This document shows, in pieces, positions 44,318 to 55,601 of a DNA stretch of 64,000 nucleotides. A program made the position numbers and the translations under genes. Each line of letters begins with the position of its first letter. The stretch's first letter is position 1. The notes below the pieces were generated by a model, which worked only from the letters and a program-made list of their open reading frames with translations, ran no database searches and was not told the DNA's origin. The DNA lies in contig JAGTTD010000005.1 of the NCBI GenBank assembly GCA_018398585.1, positions 34,598,750 to 34,662,749 on the forward strand, in the 5' to 3' direction. This DNA is from Simmondsia chinensis. Taxonomy: Eukaryota; Streptophyta; Magnoliopsida; Caryophyllales; Simmondsiaceae.

Positions 44318-44580
44318 GTGTCAATGAATCAATTGTCCTAAAAGTTTAAGCTGATGGGTGAAGGTCGATGGTTAGTCTGTATTATAACATGCCCCTTAAA
44401 GCAAGTGCCTATAAGGCTTGAAGCGCGATATTGCACATGCCTCTCATATCTTGTGCTTAAATTATATTAATATTGAAAGGGGAGACTATGAAGATTTGAA
44501 CTCGTGACCTCTTTGGTCAACAAGGCTCTAATCCCAGGTAAAGGAATGAATTGTCTTAAAAGTCTAAGCTAATGAGTGAA
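44318..44580 (-). mobile_element. Degenerate TRIM-like element, truncated by a Gypsy LTR
   Basis: Short similar sequences at both ends (AATTGTCCTAAAAGTTTAAG at 44335 and AATTGTCTTAAAAGTCTAAG at 44551) enclose about 200 bp. The primer-site complement GGCTCTAATCCCAGG lies beside the right copy. The right repeat stops at 44580, where the next LTR starts with flank GTGAA. Non-coding. A-rich sequence precedes it. Confidence 0.45.
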
Positions 44581-45066
44581 TGATGTAGGACGAGTAGCAA
44601 AAGAGTTTGTGGAGCAGCTGGACCACCAGAAACACAAACGAGTGGGCCAGAAACAGTAATTTGGGCGGCCAACTTCAAACGGTCATAACTTTTAATCCGT
44701 GAGGAGTTACGAGACCCGTAACCTGTCAAAACAAAGCTATCAGGTTGAACCATGCAAACCCAAATGCGTTGCCTCTAGCCCCACCTATTTTCCCAAATTT
44801 AGCCTCTAAGCATGTTTTCATGCCACTTTTATGTTTCTGCCTAGTTTGGGGGTAGCTTCGTAATTTTGTATTTTAGTGTATTTTCGTAAGTTTGCATATT
44901 AGAGGTTCTCTTTGTTTTCCTATAAATAGTAGTTACGAATTGTTGTATTCTTCATTCCCAAAAATTATGAATACAAACCCTAATTTTCTCTCTCTTCGGT
45001 GGATTCTGATTTTATTTTTCAAAATTAACGTGCTCAATTCAATCTTTTTGTTTCAGTTCCGCATCA
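44581..45066 (+). repeat. 5' LTR of a chromovirus-type Gypsy
   Basis: TGATGTAGGACGAG...CCGCATCA, 486 bp, with TATA-like CCTATAAATAGTAG (about 44918-44931). The primer site CTTGGTATCAAAGC (45067-45080) follows. No 3' LTR is found in the window. Confidence 0.85.
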
Positions 45067-45098
45067 CTTGGTATCAAAGCTAAATTTTGCTTGGTCTA

Positions 45099-46975
45099 AT
45101 GGCCAGTCAATCCGGTAACAAGACAAGCCTTAAAGACACTGGTCGTGGGGAGGCGGCTCTATGGGCGGCCATTGAAGAACAGAGGCGCGAAATGGCCGAG
45201 CTTTGCGAGTAGTTCCATTGTGCTCTCAGCGTTGACAACAACCTTAATCCTATTCAGCCCGTAGGTAATGTTCGTGTAGAGGGAGTTGCCCAATGCCGTC
45301 CAGTCACAAACCTAATGCTTGTCGTGTTCATAATCCACAAAATCTCAGCGATAGTGACTCCTCTAATTTAGGTGGAGTTTTTGAAGATGGTGGGTGTGCG
45401 AGGAGGAGCCCACCCCCTCATTACAATTGGGATGATGGTGGTTACCTTATCAAAGCTGAGTTACCAACCTTCAATCCTAACTTAAACATTGAAGACTACT
45501 TTGACTTGCTTTTGGAGGTTGAATGTTTTTTTGATATGATGGATGTCCCTGAAAACTAAAGGATTAAACTGGTGGCTTACAAATTAAAGGGTGGAGCTTC
45601 GATTTGGTGGGACCAGGTGTAACAGAATCAAGAGGGAAAGGGAAAGGACATAATTAGAAGTTGGAGGAAGATGAGAAATCGTCTGAGGGGAAGATTCCTC
45701 CCACCAGATTAAGAGTAACATCTACTACAAATGTATCAAAACTGTGTACAATGTAACCGCTCTGTAGTCGATTATACTGCTGAATTTTTGAGACTTACAG
45801 CAAGAAACAATCTATATGAAATTGAGATTTAATTCGTCTCTCAATAAATTAATGGACTGAAATTCTCTATTCAAGATAGAATAGGGTTGCAAGTACTCTT
45901 AGACCATAGATGAGGCATACAATATGGCTTTGAAGGCTGAGTGGATAAAAAACAACGGAAGAATCAAGTTTCAGAGAAGAAATATCACAAAATCATCCAA
46001 TCAGTCACCGGCTAGGGGTAAAGTACCCGCACTGGCCTAGACCACTGCGCCGGTAGCCAGTGCTATAGGAGGTTCGGGGAGACCTGCTATGTAGGCAACC
46101 CGGGCATACCTCTAATGTCTACCCAAGTCGATGGACTGTGAACTTAGCAGAGCACAAGGAAGATGAAGGTGAAATACCTAAGGACCAAGAAGAATTTGAT
46201 TTCCTGCATGGGGCTGAATTTGCTGAAGAGGAAGGAGAAAGGGTTAATTGTGTTGTGCAATGACTTCTGCATAGTGCTAAGCAGAAGCCCCCTTTGTAGT
46301 AAAAAAATATCTTTCGGTCCTGTTGTTCTATAAATTGGAAGGTTTGTGATCTAATTTTAGATAGTGGTAGCTGTGAAAACTTTGTGTCTATGGACTTGGT
46401 GGATCACCTAAAGTTACACACAGAAAAACATCCGACCCCATATTTAATCGGGTCTATTAAGAAAGGTCCACAAGTTAAGGTAACTGAACTTTGTTGTGTT
46501 CCTATTTCTATTGGCAAACATTATCATGATATAATGGGCTCTATGATGTTGTGGATATGCATGCTAGTCATGTGTTATTAGGAAGACAGTGGTAGTTTGA
46601 TGTCAATGTCATTCATAGGGGTCGGGATAATCTGTATATATTTAATTAAAGAATTCATAAAATTAATGGCACCCTTAACAAATGTGTTAGACACTTCTAA
46701 AGTGAAGGGGTGATCCCTTTTGTCTATTACATCTTCTGAGTCGGAGTTTGAAAGGAACCTTAAGTCCCCACAGGAGGTGCACGTTGTTGTAGTGGGATCA
46801 GTTTTGTTGAGTGAGGGAGAGTATGTTAAGAGGGTTCCCGATGGCATAGAATATCTGCTAGATGAATTTATTGAGTTGGTTTCTGATGATCTACCTAGTG
46901 AGTTACCTCCCATGCGAGACATACAACATCATATGTTGGGAACATATTTCAAAATCTTTTCCCTATTTGACTAGA
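45099..46975 (+). pseudogene. Gypsy gag-protease fragment, 3'-truncated
   Basis: Starts MASQSGNKTSLKDTGRGEAA. The gag core is LPTFNPNLNIEDYFDLLLEV (45462) and RIKLVAYKLKGGASIWWDQV (45562-45620). The protease reads [19 protein letters not shown] (about 46355) with later [16 protein letters not shown] (46555-46600), the conserved protease end. Pre-RT sequence LDEFIELVSDDLPSELPPMR (46855-46915) follows; then the element stops near 46975 before RT. Many stops and shifts. Full relatives would continue with RT, RNase H and integrase. Confidence 0.85.
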
Positions 46976-47699
46976 GCGGATTCAGCGTAATGCCAATTTA
47001 AAATTTTTAAATTTAAATCTAAAGCCCTAACCTAATTAAATAATTTAATTAAATCTAGATCTTACTCTAACAGGATCATAATATAACAAACAAAAAACAT
47101 CGAATAAAATAAGTATAAATATAGTACGTAGAATAAACAAAATAAACAAAAACAAATTAAATATTATATATTTAATTAGACATACCTAAGGCGTGAATCT
47201 CGATTCCAACTTGTAGATCTAAAATTGGTAGAAGATTTCTTGACACTTCAACGTCTTCTTTGCATTGACCTCTTCTAGCAACGGGAGTATGGGCTTCCAA
47301 AAATATTTAATTAAGGAAAAATTTCAAAACAAATTTTTTTCATTATTCTTTATGAAGAACAATGTTTCAAAAAAATTATGCTAAACAATAATTTAGAAAA
47401 CCCTAAAACAATTTTAAGATTTTCGTTGTAAGAGAAAACTAGGTTCCAAAACCCTAATTCTTAATTCTCGCGGTAAATATCATACTTAAACTAAAAAACC
47501 CAGTAGCTTTAGTGTGTGTGTGTATCCAAGAACGTGAATAGTTTGCACAGCCTTTTGGTTTTTGCATTTTCTTTTTTTTATTTTAGTTTAAAAAATGACG
47601 TTTATCATATTATATATTCATTTCATGAATATTTGTTTAGTATAAAATTTTATTTATCTCACAAATAAATAATTCATCCCATAAATTTATTTTTAAAAA
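46976..47699. other. AT-rich sequence, possible minus-strand LTR remnant
   Basis: No gene. Minus-strand wording (leader-like GTTGGAATCGAGATTCACGC, TTTAGATCTACAAG) and ATGA(A/G)ATGAAT words resemble LTR parts such as 5995-6070, but no edges or partner could be fixed. Confidence 0.3.
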
Positions 47700-47714
47700 T
47701 ACTTTCAAATGATG

Positions 47715-47744
47715 TTACACTGGGTATGTTGTTATTGTTGTTGT
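47715..47744 (+). mobile_element. SINE copy I, 30-bp extreme truncation with TSD
   Basis: Only TTACACTGGGTATG plus a (TTG)n-type tail remains, between ACTTTCAAATGATG at 47701-47714 and 47745-47758. Confidence 0.85.
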
Positions 47745-47758
47745 ACTTTCAAATGATG

Positions 47759-48237
47759 CTTAAGTTAAAGCTTGTAGAAAGACCTTAAGGATACTCTAAC
47801 TCTAACCCAAAATGGGTCAAATCTGATTATCATCTTATGATAACAATTGATTACTATTTAGTAGAACTTAATTCCACTAAGGCTTCGTTTGGAATTAAAA
47901 AAATTCGAATGAAATAAAATTATGAGGAAAAAAGTTAAAGGGAAATAAAAGTTCAAGATTAAACTTTTTTCCCCTCTTTGTTTGGTTTGAAGAAAATAGA
48001 ATGGGAAAAATAACTATTGCATAACCTAATAAGCTATATTTTTGTTGTATTGTTCAGGCCATGAGAAGTTTCATGGTCAGTTGGGAGTCTATTATCTAGG
48101 TACTCTGAGTTTAATCTTTTATTATTTAGATATCTAATATTTTAATATATATACAATGAATATTTAAAAACATTTTAAATATTTAAATACTAAAATGTTT
48201 GTAAATATTTAAATACATATTTAATATTTAAAAATTA
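47759..48237. other. Gene-free spacer with a single MITE-like end
   Basis: AAGGCTTCGTTTGGAATT at 47879 resembles a Harbinger end, but no matching opposite end is seen. Words such as TTTAATCTTTTATTATTTAG recur here (48110) and at 48560. Confidence 0.4.
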
Positions 48238-48386
48238 TTTTTGCTTTTTGCTTTTTCCAATAGAGGACCATTAGAAACTGCCTCCTTTGGGATAACACTC
48301 TGTAAGGGTAAGACTGTATACCTTTCATCCCCTGCCTTGGCGTGAGCCTTTTAGGCATTGGGTTTGTTGTTATTATCTTTGTTGTA
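48238..48386 (+). mobile_element. SINE copy E with TSD
   Basis: GAGGACCATTAGAAACTGCC, GTAAGACTGTATACC, GGCATTGGGTTTG and a TTG-type tail. Flanked by TTAATATTTAAAAATTA (48221-48237) and TTAATATTTAAAATTA (48387-48402). Confidence 0.75.
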
Positions 48387-48829
48387 TTAATATTTAAAAT
48401 TAGTTGACCTATTTACAAAATATTCATATATTTAAAACATATGTTATAAGTCAGGTAAAAATAATTTTGTTTTTGAAAAACTTTGTTAAAGTTTAAATAC
48501 CTCAAAAATATTTCAAAACCTTAAAAAAGTATAATTTAACTAATTTAGATACTCTTGAGTTTAATCTTTTATTACTTAGATACCTAATATATATTTCAGT
48601 CCAGAGTACCTCGAAATATTTTAACTCCTATGGTACCTAAAAATCATTAACAAACTTGAAACACTTGAACTAAATTTTTTCAAAGTTTTTCACTCGGGTA
48701 CCACGAAGATTATATTATATTGATCATGTATCTATAAATGATAAATACTATACTCAATTTATATTTTCTATATGTACTGAACATACTTAAATATATCAAT
48801 GAATTTGTAAAAATTAAATAACTTGGAAT

Positions 48830-51800
48830 AACAAATAGAGAATAATTCTCAACACTTTTATTTGGATAACTGAAATGAGATACAAACTTGAGCTTAAATA
48901 GAAGATTACAAGAAAACCAAAAGACATAAGAATAAACACTAGTATCCTAAGTTACAAGAGAAAAACAAACAACTAAATGTGATTGTAAGAGCCGATCATG
49001 GACATACAAACATATAATGACCCCTTTGCCATTATCGAACTTGCTATAGACACACCTATCCAATTCTTTTATAATGAATCCGCTGTTTAGAACAACTTGA
49101 TCAAATTTCTGGTCCCATTGCGTTGCGGCTTGCTTTAGCCCATACAGAGAACGTATGAGCTTACATACTTTTCTCTCTTGGCCAGGAACAACAAACCCTT
49201 TCGGTTGTTCCACATACACCTCCTCCTCTAACTCACCATTCAGGAATGTCATTTTGACATCCATTTGGTGAATCACCAGCTTACAAATTGAGGCAAGAGC
49301 TATTAAAACTCTTATAGTCGATATTCTTGCCACATGGGCATACGTGTCAAAGTAGTCCAGTCCATGTTTCTGGGTAAACCCTTTTGCCACCAATCGGGCT
49401 TTGAACTTGTCTATAGTTCCATCGACTTTCATCTTCTTTTTGAAGATCCATTTACATCCAATAGATTTATTGCCTCGTTGAAGATCCACCAATACCCAGG
49501 AATTATTTCCCATGATGGAGTCCATCTCATCATTCACAGTTTCTGGCCAAAAAGAGGCATCAGAAGACCTCATGGCCTCATCAAACATCATGGGATCCGC
49601 CTCCATGACACAACAATATGGAGTTACAATGTTCATATCATTACTCGAACCTTCTAGTAGAAATGTGTAGAAGTACGATCCGAAAGATTTCTCTTTCCTC
49701 ACTCTCTTGCTCCTTTAGAGTTTTAGAGCATTCTCGGGGACTTGTTCCGTCTCATGGTGACCACCACCATACAACACTAGAGTGTCAATCTCAACTGGTA
49801 CATAATCCCTGGGTCTAGGAATAGAAGTAAACCGATTCTCATCAAAAATGGAATCTCTTGATTCTATTAGCGTATTAACATTGATATAATCATTTGGCTC
49901 AATTACATAGAATAGATATGCCTTACTATACAGAACATATCCAACAAATATAGTGTCGATGCCTCTCTCACATAACTTTTTACGTTTAGGGTCAGGGACT
50001 TTAACGACAGCCCTACACCCCCACACTTTAAGATAACCCAGCTTTGGGGGTCGCTTGTTCCAATGTTCATACGGGGTTATTTTACTTTTCTTATTTGGAA
50101 TACGATTTAATATATGACAGGCCGTCAACATAGCCTCACCCCCAAAACCCATCGTTGAGACTGGAGTAGGATAACGTGGAATTAACTATTTCAGTTAAAG
50201 TCCGGTTTTTCCTCTCAGTCACACCATTTTGTTGTGGCACATAAGGTGCTGTGACCTCATGCACTATACCCATGGTTTCAAAATATTTAGGATCATAGTA
50301 TTCCCCATCACGGTCCGATCTAAGCCGTTTGAGGCAGGTTTCACAGTGTAGTTCGGTTTCCGCTTTATATGCTTTAAATCTCTCTAGTGACTTGTCTTTA
50401 TGGTTGATTAGATACACATAGAAAAATCTCAAACAATCATCATTTAAAGTTATAAAAAATCTTTTTCCTTCTATGGTCGGAGTACTTTTAAAGTCACACA
50501 AATCGCTATATACTAAATCAAGTAAGTTTGTTTCTCTTTGAACCAAAGGGAAATGGCAACTTTGTTATTTTCGTTAACATGCACATTTTACACTTATCAT
50601 CCACTTTATTAATATGTGGTATAAACGACAAATTAACCATTTCATGCATCCTACGGAAATTCACATGTCCTAATCTATGATGCCATAAATAGGAAGAATC
50701 AAGCATGTAAACCGAACTAGCAATTTTATTATCAGCGTCTAATTTAAACATTCCATTACATAGGTATCCCTTGCCAACAAAGACACCTCCCTTCGAAACA
50801 ACGACTTGGTCGGCCTCGAAGACCAACTTGAACTCGAACCTATTAAGTAGGCCACCAGACACGAGGTTCTTTTTAACATCCGGGGCATAGCATACATCGA
50901 TTAAGGTAAGGGTTTTTCCGGAAGCAAAAAGTAAGTCAACTTTTCCCTTACCTTTAACCAGTACACTCACTCCATTGACCATAAACAACATAGTTCCATT
51001 GTTTATGGGTTCAAAATCTTTGAAAAACCCCGCGTTTTTACAAACATGTTTTGTGGCCCCCCGAGTCAACCCACCAATAGTCATCACTCTCAACTAGGTT
51101 GATTTCCGATATCATCGCCACGAACTTATCATTCGAATTTTTGTTGCGAAGATCAAGCCCCTTACCTTTCTTGTTCTTTGGGCTAAAACAGTCCCTCCTA
51201 AGGTGATCGGGCTTTTGACACTCCCAACAAACTAGTTTGGCCTTCTTATCATTTCGTTTCTTATGGAAGTGTCAGGTTCTCTTGGTTCCTCTACTTGACT
51301 AGCCTTCTTCTGTGATATTGATTTTCCCCATGTCACCGGGGGGATCCTTGTGGTCATCCTGTAACCTGTAATCTTCCTCAATTCATAAATGGTTAGCCAA
51401 CTCTTCGATTGATATGTCTTCCTTCTTGTGTTTGAGAGATTTCTTAATATCTCTCCATGAAGGGGGAAGTTTGTCAATCATAGAAGACACAACGATGGTA
51501 TCATCCATATTCATGCTATGTTGTTTAAAGTTATTTAAACTTCTTTCAATTTCATGGAATTGCTCCATGACCGAATGTTCATCAACCATCTTGTAATTAT
51601 TAAACTGGCTAACTAAAAATTTCTTACTTGTGGCATCCTCAGCCATGTAGCGTGCCTCTAGAGCGTCCCACAATTCCTTTGTGGTAGGCACATTGGAGTA
51701 TATGTCAAAGAGGGCATATGTCATCCCTTTCAGTGTGTGCCCTCTACAGATGTAATCATCATTCTCCCATTTCAACTGAGCTCGTTGCTCGTCCACTGTC

Positions 51801-51965
51801 TCCTCCTCCAGGGGCAGGGAATGGTGTATTCAGAACATACACCACACTTAGGGTAGTGATCAGGAAGTGCATCTTCCTCTGCCAACAGCGAAAATTACCA
51901 GCATCAAAACGGTCCAACATCACAAAATTGGCTGTCATTTCCCTCGATAACGAAGCCATATCAAA
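48830..51965 (-). pseudogene. Copia gag-pol relic, RT cut at the catalytic box
   Basis: Gag starts MASLSREMTANFVMLDRFDA at 51959; the UBN2-type gag is open 51796-51383 (HSVMEQFHEIERSLNNFKQH). A zinc knuckle reads CWECQKPDHLRRDC (about 51230). The protease has WWVDSGATKHVCKNAGFF (51080). The pre-integrase reads YLWHHRLGHVNFRRMHEMVN. Integrase has LRSDRDGEYYDPKYF and TAPYVPQQNGVTERKNRT. RT (49702 down) has CKWIFKKKMKVDGTIDKFKA, KARLVAKGFTQKHGLDYFDT and QMDVKMTFLNGELEEEVYVE. The YVDD box reads YVHD and the frame ends at 48947, where LTR-like sequence with a minus-strand CTATTTAAGC TATA (about 48895) begins. RNase H is absent. Confidence 0.88.
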
Positions 51966-52375
51966 TCAAGATCACAAAACAAGAATAAGTCTCAATATCG
52001 TTGGTGTGGATACTTGCAAAACTCGCAAGAATTGGTATCCTAGAGATCTCTGGTGTCGAGGCCATGTAGTCACTTTTCTTTCGGCATAGGAAATAGTCTC
52101 GATGATACAACGATAACCAATACGATGAAGTGAAAGTGTGTAAAGGGAGAGAAAGAAGAGATGAATGAGAATGGTATTTTCAGGAACTTTCAACACTCTT
52201 ATACAATTTCTTTCTCAAAGTTCCTCTCAAAATTTTGATTAATCAATTCAAGTACCCATAAATCTGGCAAATGAAGGAAATATGTATGAAAACAATGAAG
52301 AGAGATATCCCAAGAAAACACCCCAAAAACAGCGCCAAAAATCAGAAAAGATCGCGCAAATAAATTTTCAAAAAA
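51966..52375 (-). other. Leader / LTR-like sequence upstream of the Copia relic
   Basis: Non-coding on the minus-strand 5' side of gag. GGATACCAATTC (minus) near 52031 is not next to an LTR edge and I cannot fix the 5' LTR. Confidence 0.3.
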
Positions 52376-52520
52376 CGCCTTGTGTGTTAATACACAGCTC
52401 TGTGTGTCAACACACAGATTTGTTCCGTGCCCTTCTATAAGATTGTGTATCAACACACGGGCTCTATATGTTGACACACAACTCTGCATTTTGGTTCTGC
52501 AAGATTGTGTGTTGACACAT
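52376..52520. repeat. Cluster of TGTGT..ACACA palindromic words
   Basis: At least four imperfect palindromes: TGTGTGTTAATACACA (52381), TGTGTGTCAACACACA (52402), TGTGTATCAACACACG (52444) and TGTGTGTTGACACA (52506), plus ATGTTGACACACA (52469), separated by unrelated 15-30 bp segments. Confidence 0.8.
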
Positions 52521-52930
52521 ACCCCGTACAACTAAAAAACATTTTAAACAACATCGGGACTAATCTCAAACACTTCATTAACATATCTAATTTTGAAAAT
52601 ACATCAACATCTTTTCTAACTTCCACGTATGCTCTTGCATCAAGTAATTTATCAATATCTTTAACATTATCATTTATTTACAAAATGTAAATAATTCAAT
52701 TTACTTTAATAATATTTTTACTTCCATTCGTCATTGTATACTCAAATTAGAGATTTGAATTAGAGAGGTTTAGCGTTTCCTTCAAATATATATGTAAAGA
52801 TTTATTAACTCAACATCTTTTGGAAGTCTGTGGTTGTCTTCCAAAAGGAGGAAGAAAGAGACTTCTTGTTGAAGAAATAAGTCCGTTGGTCCAAATATGG
52901 TATCTGTAAAATGAGAAAATGAACCGAATT
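52521..52930. other. Gene-free AT-rich stretch
   Basis: No frame or element edge recognised, apart from low-complexity A/T runs. Confidence 0.4.
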
Positions 52931-52939
52931 TGACAGGAA

Positions 52940-53060
52940 CTTAATGAGGTTAGCCTAGATCGCATGGTAAGGGTACTTTTACAGGCTTTGTCATCAGAGA
53001 ACTTCAGGAAGATAGCAGAAGAGTGGGGCAGAATCGTCGCATTGGAAGTCAAGTGTCGGT
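52940..53060 (+). pseudogene. DUF4283-like (L1 ORF1) fragment
   Basis: LSSENFRKIAEEWGRIVALE (about 52987-53046) fits the pattern W....F..IA..WG..V.LD of DUF4283/L1 ORF1 proteins (compare WSNECFADIAKLWGKFIRVD at 58100). Isolated and ended by a stop at 53060. Confidence 0.4.
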
Positions 53061-53232
53061 GATTCTTGAATTTGGAGTTGGATGGGTATTGATTAAGAAA
53101 GATCGATTGGAGCCCGTAAAAGATGTCATTGTCCTAACCATAGCAAGCTTGCAACACATTGTCCATGCTTTTGAGGTTGGTTAGATGGCATACAGTGGAC
53201 GTATCAGGATGCATGGACCCTGTAACTTCACC

Positions 53233-53736
53233 GAGGGTGGCAAATGTGTCGTGTCGTGTTCGTGTTCGTGCTATGCGAGAGGTCTTAGGAATGAGGTCAA
53301 CCCGAACCCGACCCGTTTATTAAACGGGTTAGGAACTCTCAACCCTTACCCAACCCATTTAATTATATTGGTGACTTTTTTTTCCATTAAATGCTAGTTT
53401 TTTAACTTACAAACATGTTAATAATGTACTTTAGGGTTGATACTATCAATAAATACTTGTTATATTTATAACTATTAAAATAAATTATTAAATTAATATT
53501 ACTAAATATATTTCAAATTATCTTAACTACCAAAAATATATAAGTATCACTTTGCATAACATAACTACATAAACGGATCAATCGTGTCGAAAACAGGTTA
53601 CATGGGTCAAACTCAAATTCAACCCAATTACCTAAACGAGTTAAACCGGTCAACCCAAATTCAACCCGCCTTCAAAACCCCCAACCCAAACCCGCTATCT
53701 CTGTGTCCGTCTGTGTGTCAAATTTTGCCAGCCTTA
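53233..53736. mobile_element. hAT-like MITE, complete, 8-bp TSD
   Basis: Ends GAGGGTGGCAAAT and, reversed, TAAGGCTGGCAAAAT. TSD ACTTCACC (53225-53232 and 53737-53744). 504 bp, no transposase. GTTCGGGTTGACC-type and AACGGGT words recur within it. A second, truncated copy is at 3334-3812. Confidence 0.88.
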
Positions 53737-53762
53737 ACTTCACCATGCAATATTAAAAAGTG

Positions 53763-54883
53763 GATTTAAGTCCCCTTTTAATCATTAAAGTAGTCAAAAT
53801 TTGACTTTTTAGTCACCAAAGTCAAATTTTGGAAGATTCAGTGAAGTACCCTAAGATATGATGTTATCACCTAGGTGTACTAACATTTCAATATATATAT
53901 TGGAGTACCTTGAGGTTTAAACATTTTATCGCTTAGGTATCATAAAGTTTTAAAATTTTACCAATTAAGCACCCTTTTGTCGAAATGCCATAGATTTCTA
54001 TTGGAAAATGCTAGAATAGAACATGACTTTGATAGTATGGTATATTTATTAGAATTTGATATTTTTTACCAAAGAATACTAACATGACACCTGATTTTGA
54101 ATTTTTTTTCTAAATTTATCTTCATTATTTTTAATACACCTAGCATTTATTGATTATTGTTTCTAAATATTCCTTAAATTCTTGTTTTTAAAATATTTTA
54201 TCAAGTTTTATTTAATGTCAAAATTTGGTTATAATCTTTTAAATTTTAGCTAATGTCAATAGCCAGATTGTAAGGGCCAGGCCCCTAGCAAATATTTCAA
54301 ATAGGGCCCTTTATATATTACAAATTGTAAAAACTTCAATAGCAATACTTATTAATATTAACAATTGATACTCTAAAATCCACAACCTACAAATTTGGAG
54401 GCCCTTAAAATTTGGGAGTCTCAAATGGTCGCTTAGGTCGCTATCTGACCCTGCCAAATGTGCACTAATTTGTAACAAATAAGACATAGACTTTAAAAAG
54501 AAAATATGATAAATAAGTCAAAAACATAATAAAATTAGTTATTTTTTATTTTGATTATAAATTTTTTTATCACTTTTAAAGCACTTTAGGGACGAAAATG
54601 AGTTATTATTTAAAGTTGGTAGATAAAATTTTGCAAATTATTACTTAGGTGACCAACTTGTCCATTATAAGCTACTTGAGTGACTAAATAAAATTTTTAT
54701 TATGAGATGGATGATTAAGTCTTCCAAAATTTAACTTGAGTGACCAATTTGTCCATTTTAAATCACTTAGATGACTAAAAGGGACTTTTATTTGAGTTTG
54801 GTGACTAAATCTTCCAAAATTTGTCTTAAGTGACCAAAAGGTCCACTTTTGGCCACTTTGATGACCAAAATGGGATTTAAGTC
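53763..54883. mobile_element. Mutator-like MITE, long TIRs, 9-bp TSD
   Basis: Long inverted ends: GATTTAAGTCCCCTTTTAAT on the left, GACTTAAATCCCATTTTGGT reversed from the right, with similarity for about 80 bp (AAATTTTGGAAGATT). TSD TAAAAAGTG / TTAAAAGTG (53754-53762, 54884-54892), one mismatch. The right third holds about three diverged units of GTGACCAA(T/C)TTGTCCATT with 80-95 bp spacing. No transposase. Terminal TIR and TSD lengths fit MULEs. Confidence 0.75.
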
Positions 54884-54892
54884 TTAAAAGTG

Positions 54893-54900
54893 TATATATA

Positions 54901-54938
<38 letters not shown>
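54893..54938. repeat. TA/TG microsatellite
   Basis: Alternating TATATATA and TGTGTG tract, directly after the MULE-type element. Confidence 0.9.
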
Positions 54939-54940
<2 letters not shown>

Positions 54941-54943
<3 letters not shown>

Positions 54944-55022
54944 CTTGTGAGCTTAGTGGAAAATGGTCTATGTTTCATGCGTAGGACGCGGGTTGACGCG
55001 GATTCGAAGCCACCAGCAGAAA
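54941..55022 (+). mobile_element. tRNA-derived SINE head
   Basis: A-box-like TGAGCTTAGTGG (54948-54959) and B-box-like GGATTCGAAGCC (55000-55011) lie about 50 bp apart, as in tRNA genes and tRNA-derived SINEs. No cloverleaf with a clean acceptor stem is evident, so it is not a tRNA gene. Confidence 0.6.
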
Positions 55023-55028
55023 CTACTT

Positions 55029-55301
55029 AATTTTTGCTTGTGTTGACAACAACAACAGACCCATTCTCTCAAGTGCTCCCGTATAAGCGGGGTCTGGGAG
55101 GGGTGAATATACGCAACCTTACCCCTTCAAGGGTGTAACCCTGTCAAGAGGCTGTTTTTGAGCCCCCCTCCCCCCCCTCCAACTTGAAGGGTTTGCAATA
55201 TGAGGACTTCTCAGAAGGTCATCATCTTGTACTACTCTCATCCAAGCATGCTTAACCTCGAAATTCTAATGGGATCCGGTGTCATTAGTGCTTGTTATGA
55301 C
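55029..55301 (-). mobile_element. 5S rRNA-headed SINE copy F, near full length
   Basis: Minus strand. The head 55301-55188 reads like 5S rRNA: GCACTAATGACACCGGATCC, TTAAGCATGCTTGGATGAGA, GTAGTACAAGATGATGACCT, AAGTCCTCATATTGCAA. Box A, intermediate element and box C are all recognisable. The SINE body follows (GGGGCTCAAAAACAGCC, GGTTGCGTATATTCACC, CAGACCCCGCTTATACGGGA) and the tail GGGTCTG(TTG)n at 55029. A possible TSD is TGCTTGTGTTGA / TGCTTGTTATGA (55018-55029 and 55290-55301), which overlaps the start of the head, so the exact 5' end is uncertain. Confidence 0.82.
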
Positions 55302-55584
55302 TATTATAAACAATTAAACTAAATTTAACAATAAATTCTCCTTTTATCTTACTGGGTTTTGCATGTTCGAGTTTCACAAAAAGAAAGTGTTTTCTTAATA
55401 TTTTTTTCTTTCTAAAAACTTTTAATATTAAATAAATGTTTATTTTTTAAACCTTAATTATTTTCTCTCTCCTCCCCACCATCTCTTTTGTCCAAACTAG
55501 TTCAAAATTTCACATTCACCCACCCAAAATACTTAATTGACTTTATTTCTCATTTATATTGACAGTAATATAATTTATTTTAAC
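55302..55584. other. Gene-free spacer
   Basis: AT-rich, no frame or element edge seen. Confidence 0.4.
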
Positions 55585-55601
55585 ATGTAATATATCTTCA
55601 T

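Noticed and set aside
46578..46974. Opposed open frames at 46.6-46.97 kb
   Set aside because: The plus-strand one is the Gypsy pre-RT segment; the minus-strand one is its shadow.
48830..51965. Endogenous pararetrovirus (Caulimoviridae)
   Set aside because: Domain order gag-protease-integrase-RT with CCHC and GKxFQ/GLKQA-type motifs is Copia; the other pol regions here all have integrase. No movement or coat protein sequence seen.
54941..55022. tRNA gene
   Set aside because: A and B boxes are present but no clean cloverleaf or acceptor stem.
55188..55301. 5S rRNA gene
   Set aside because: Diverged, missing its first bases, fused to a SINE body and flanked by no 5S spacer array. It is a SINE head.
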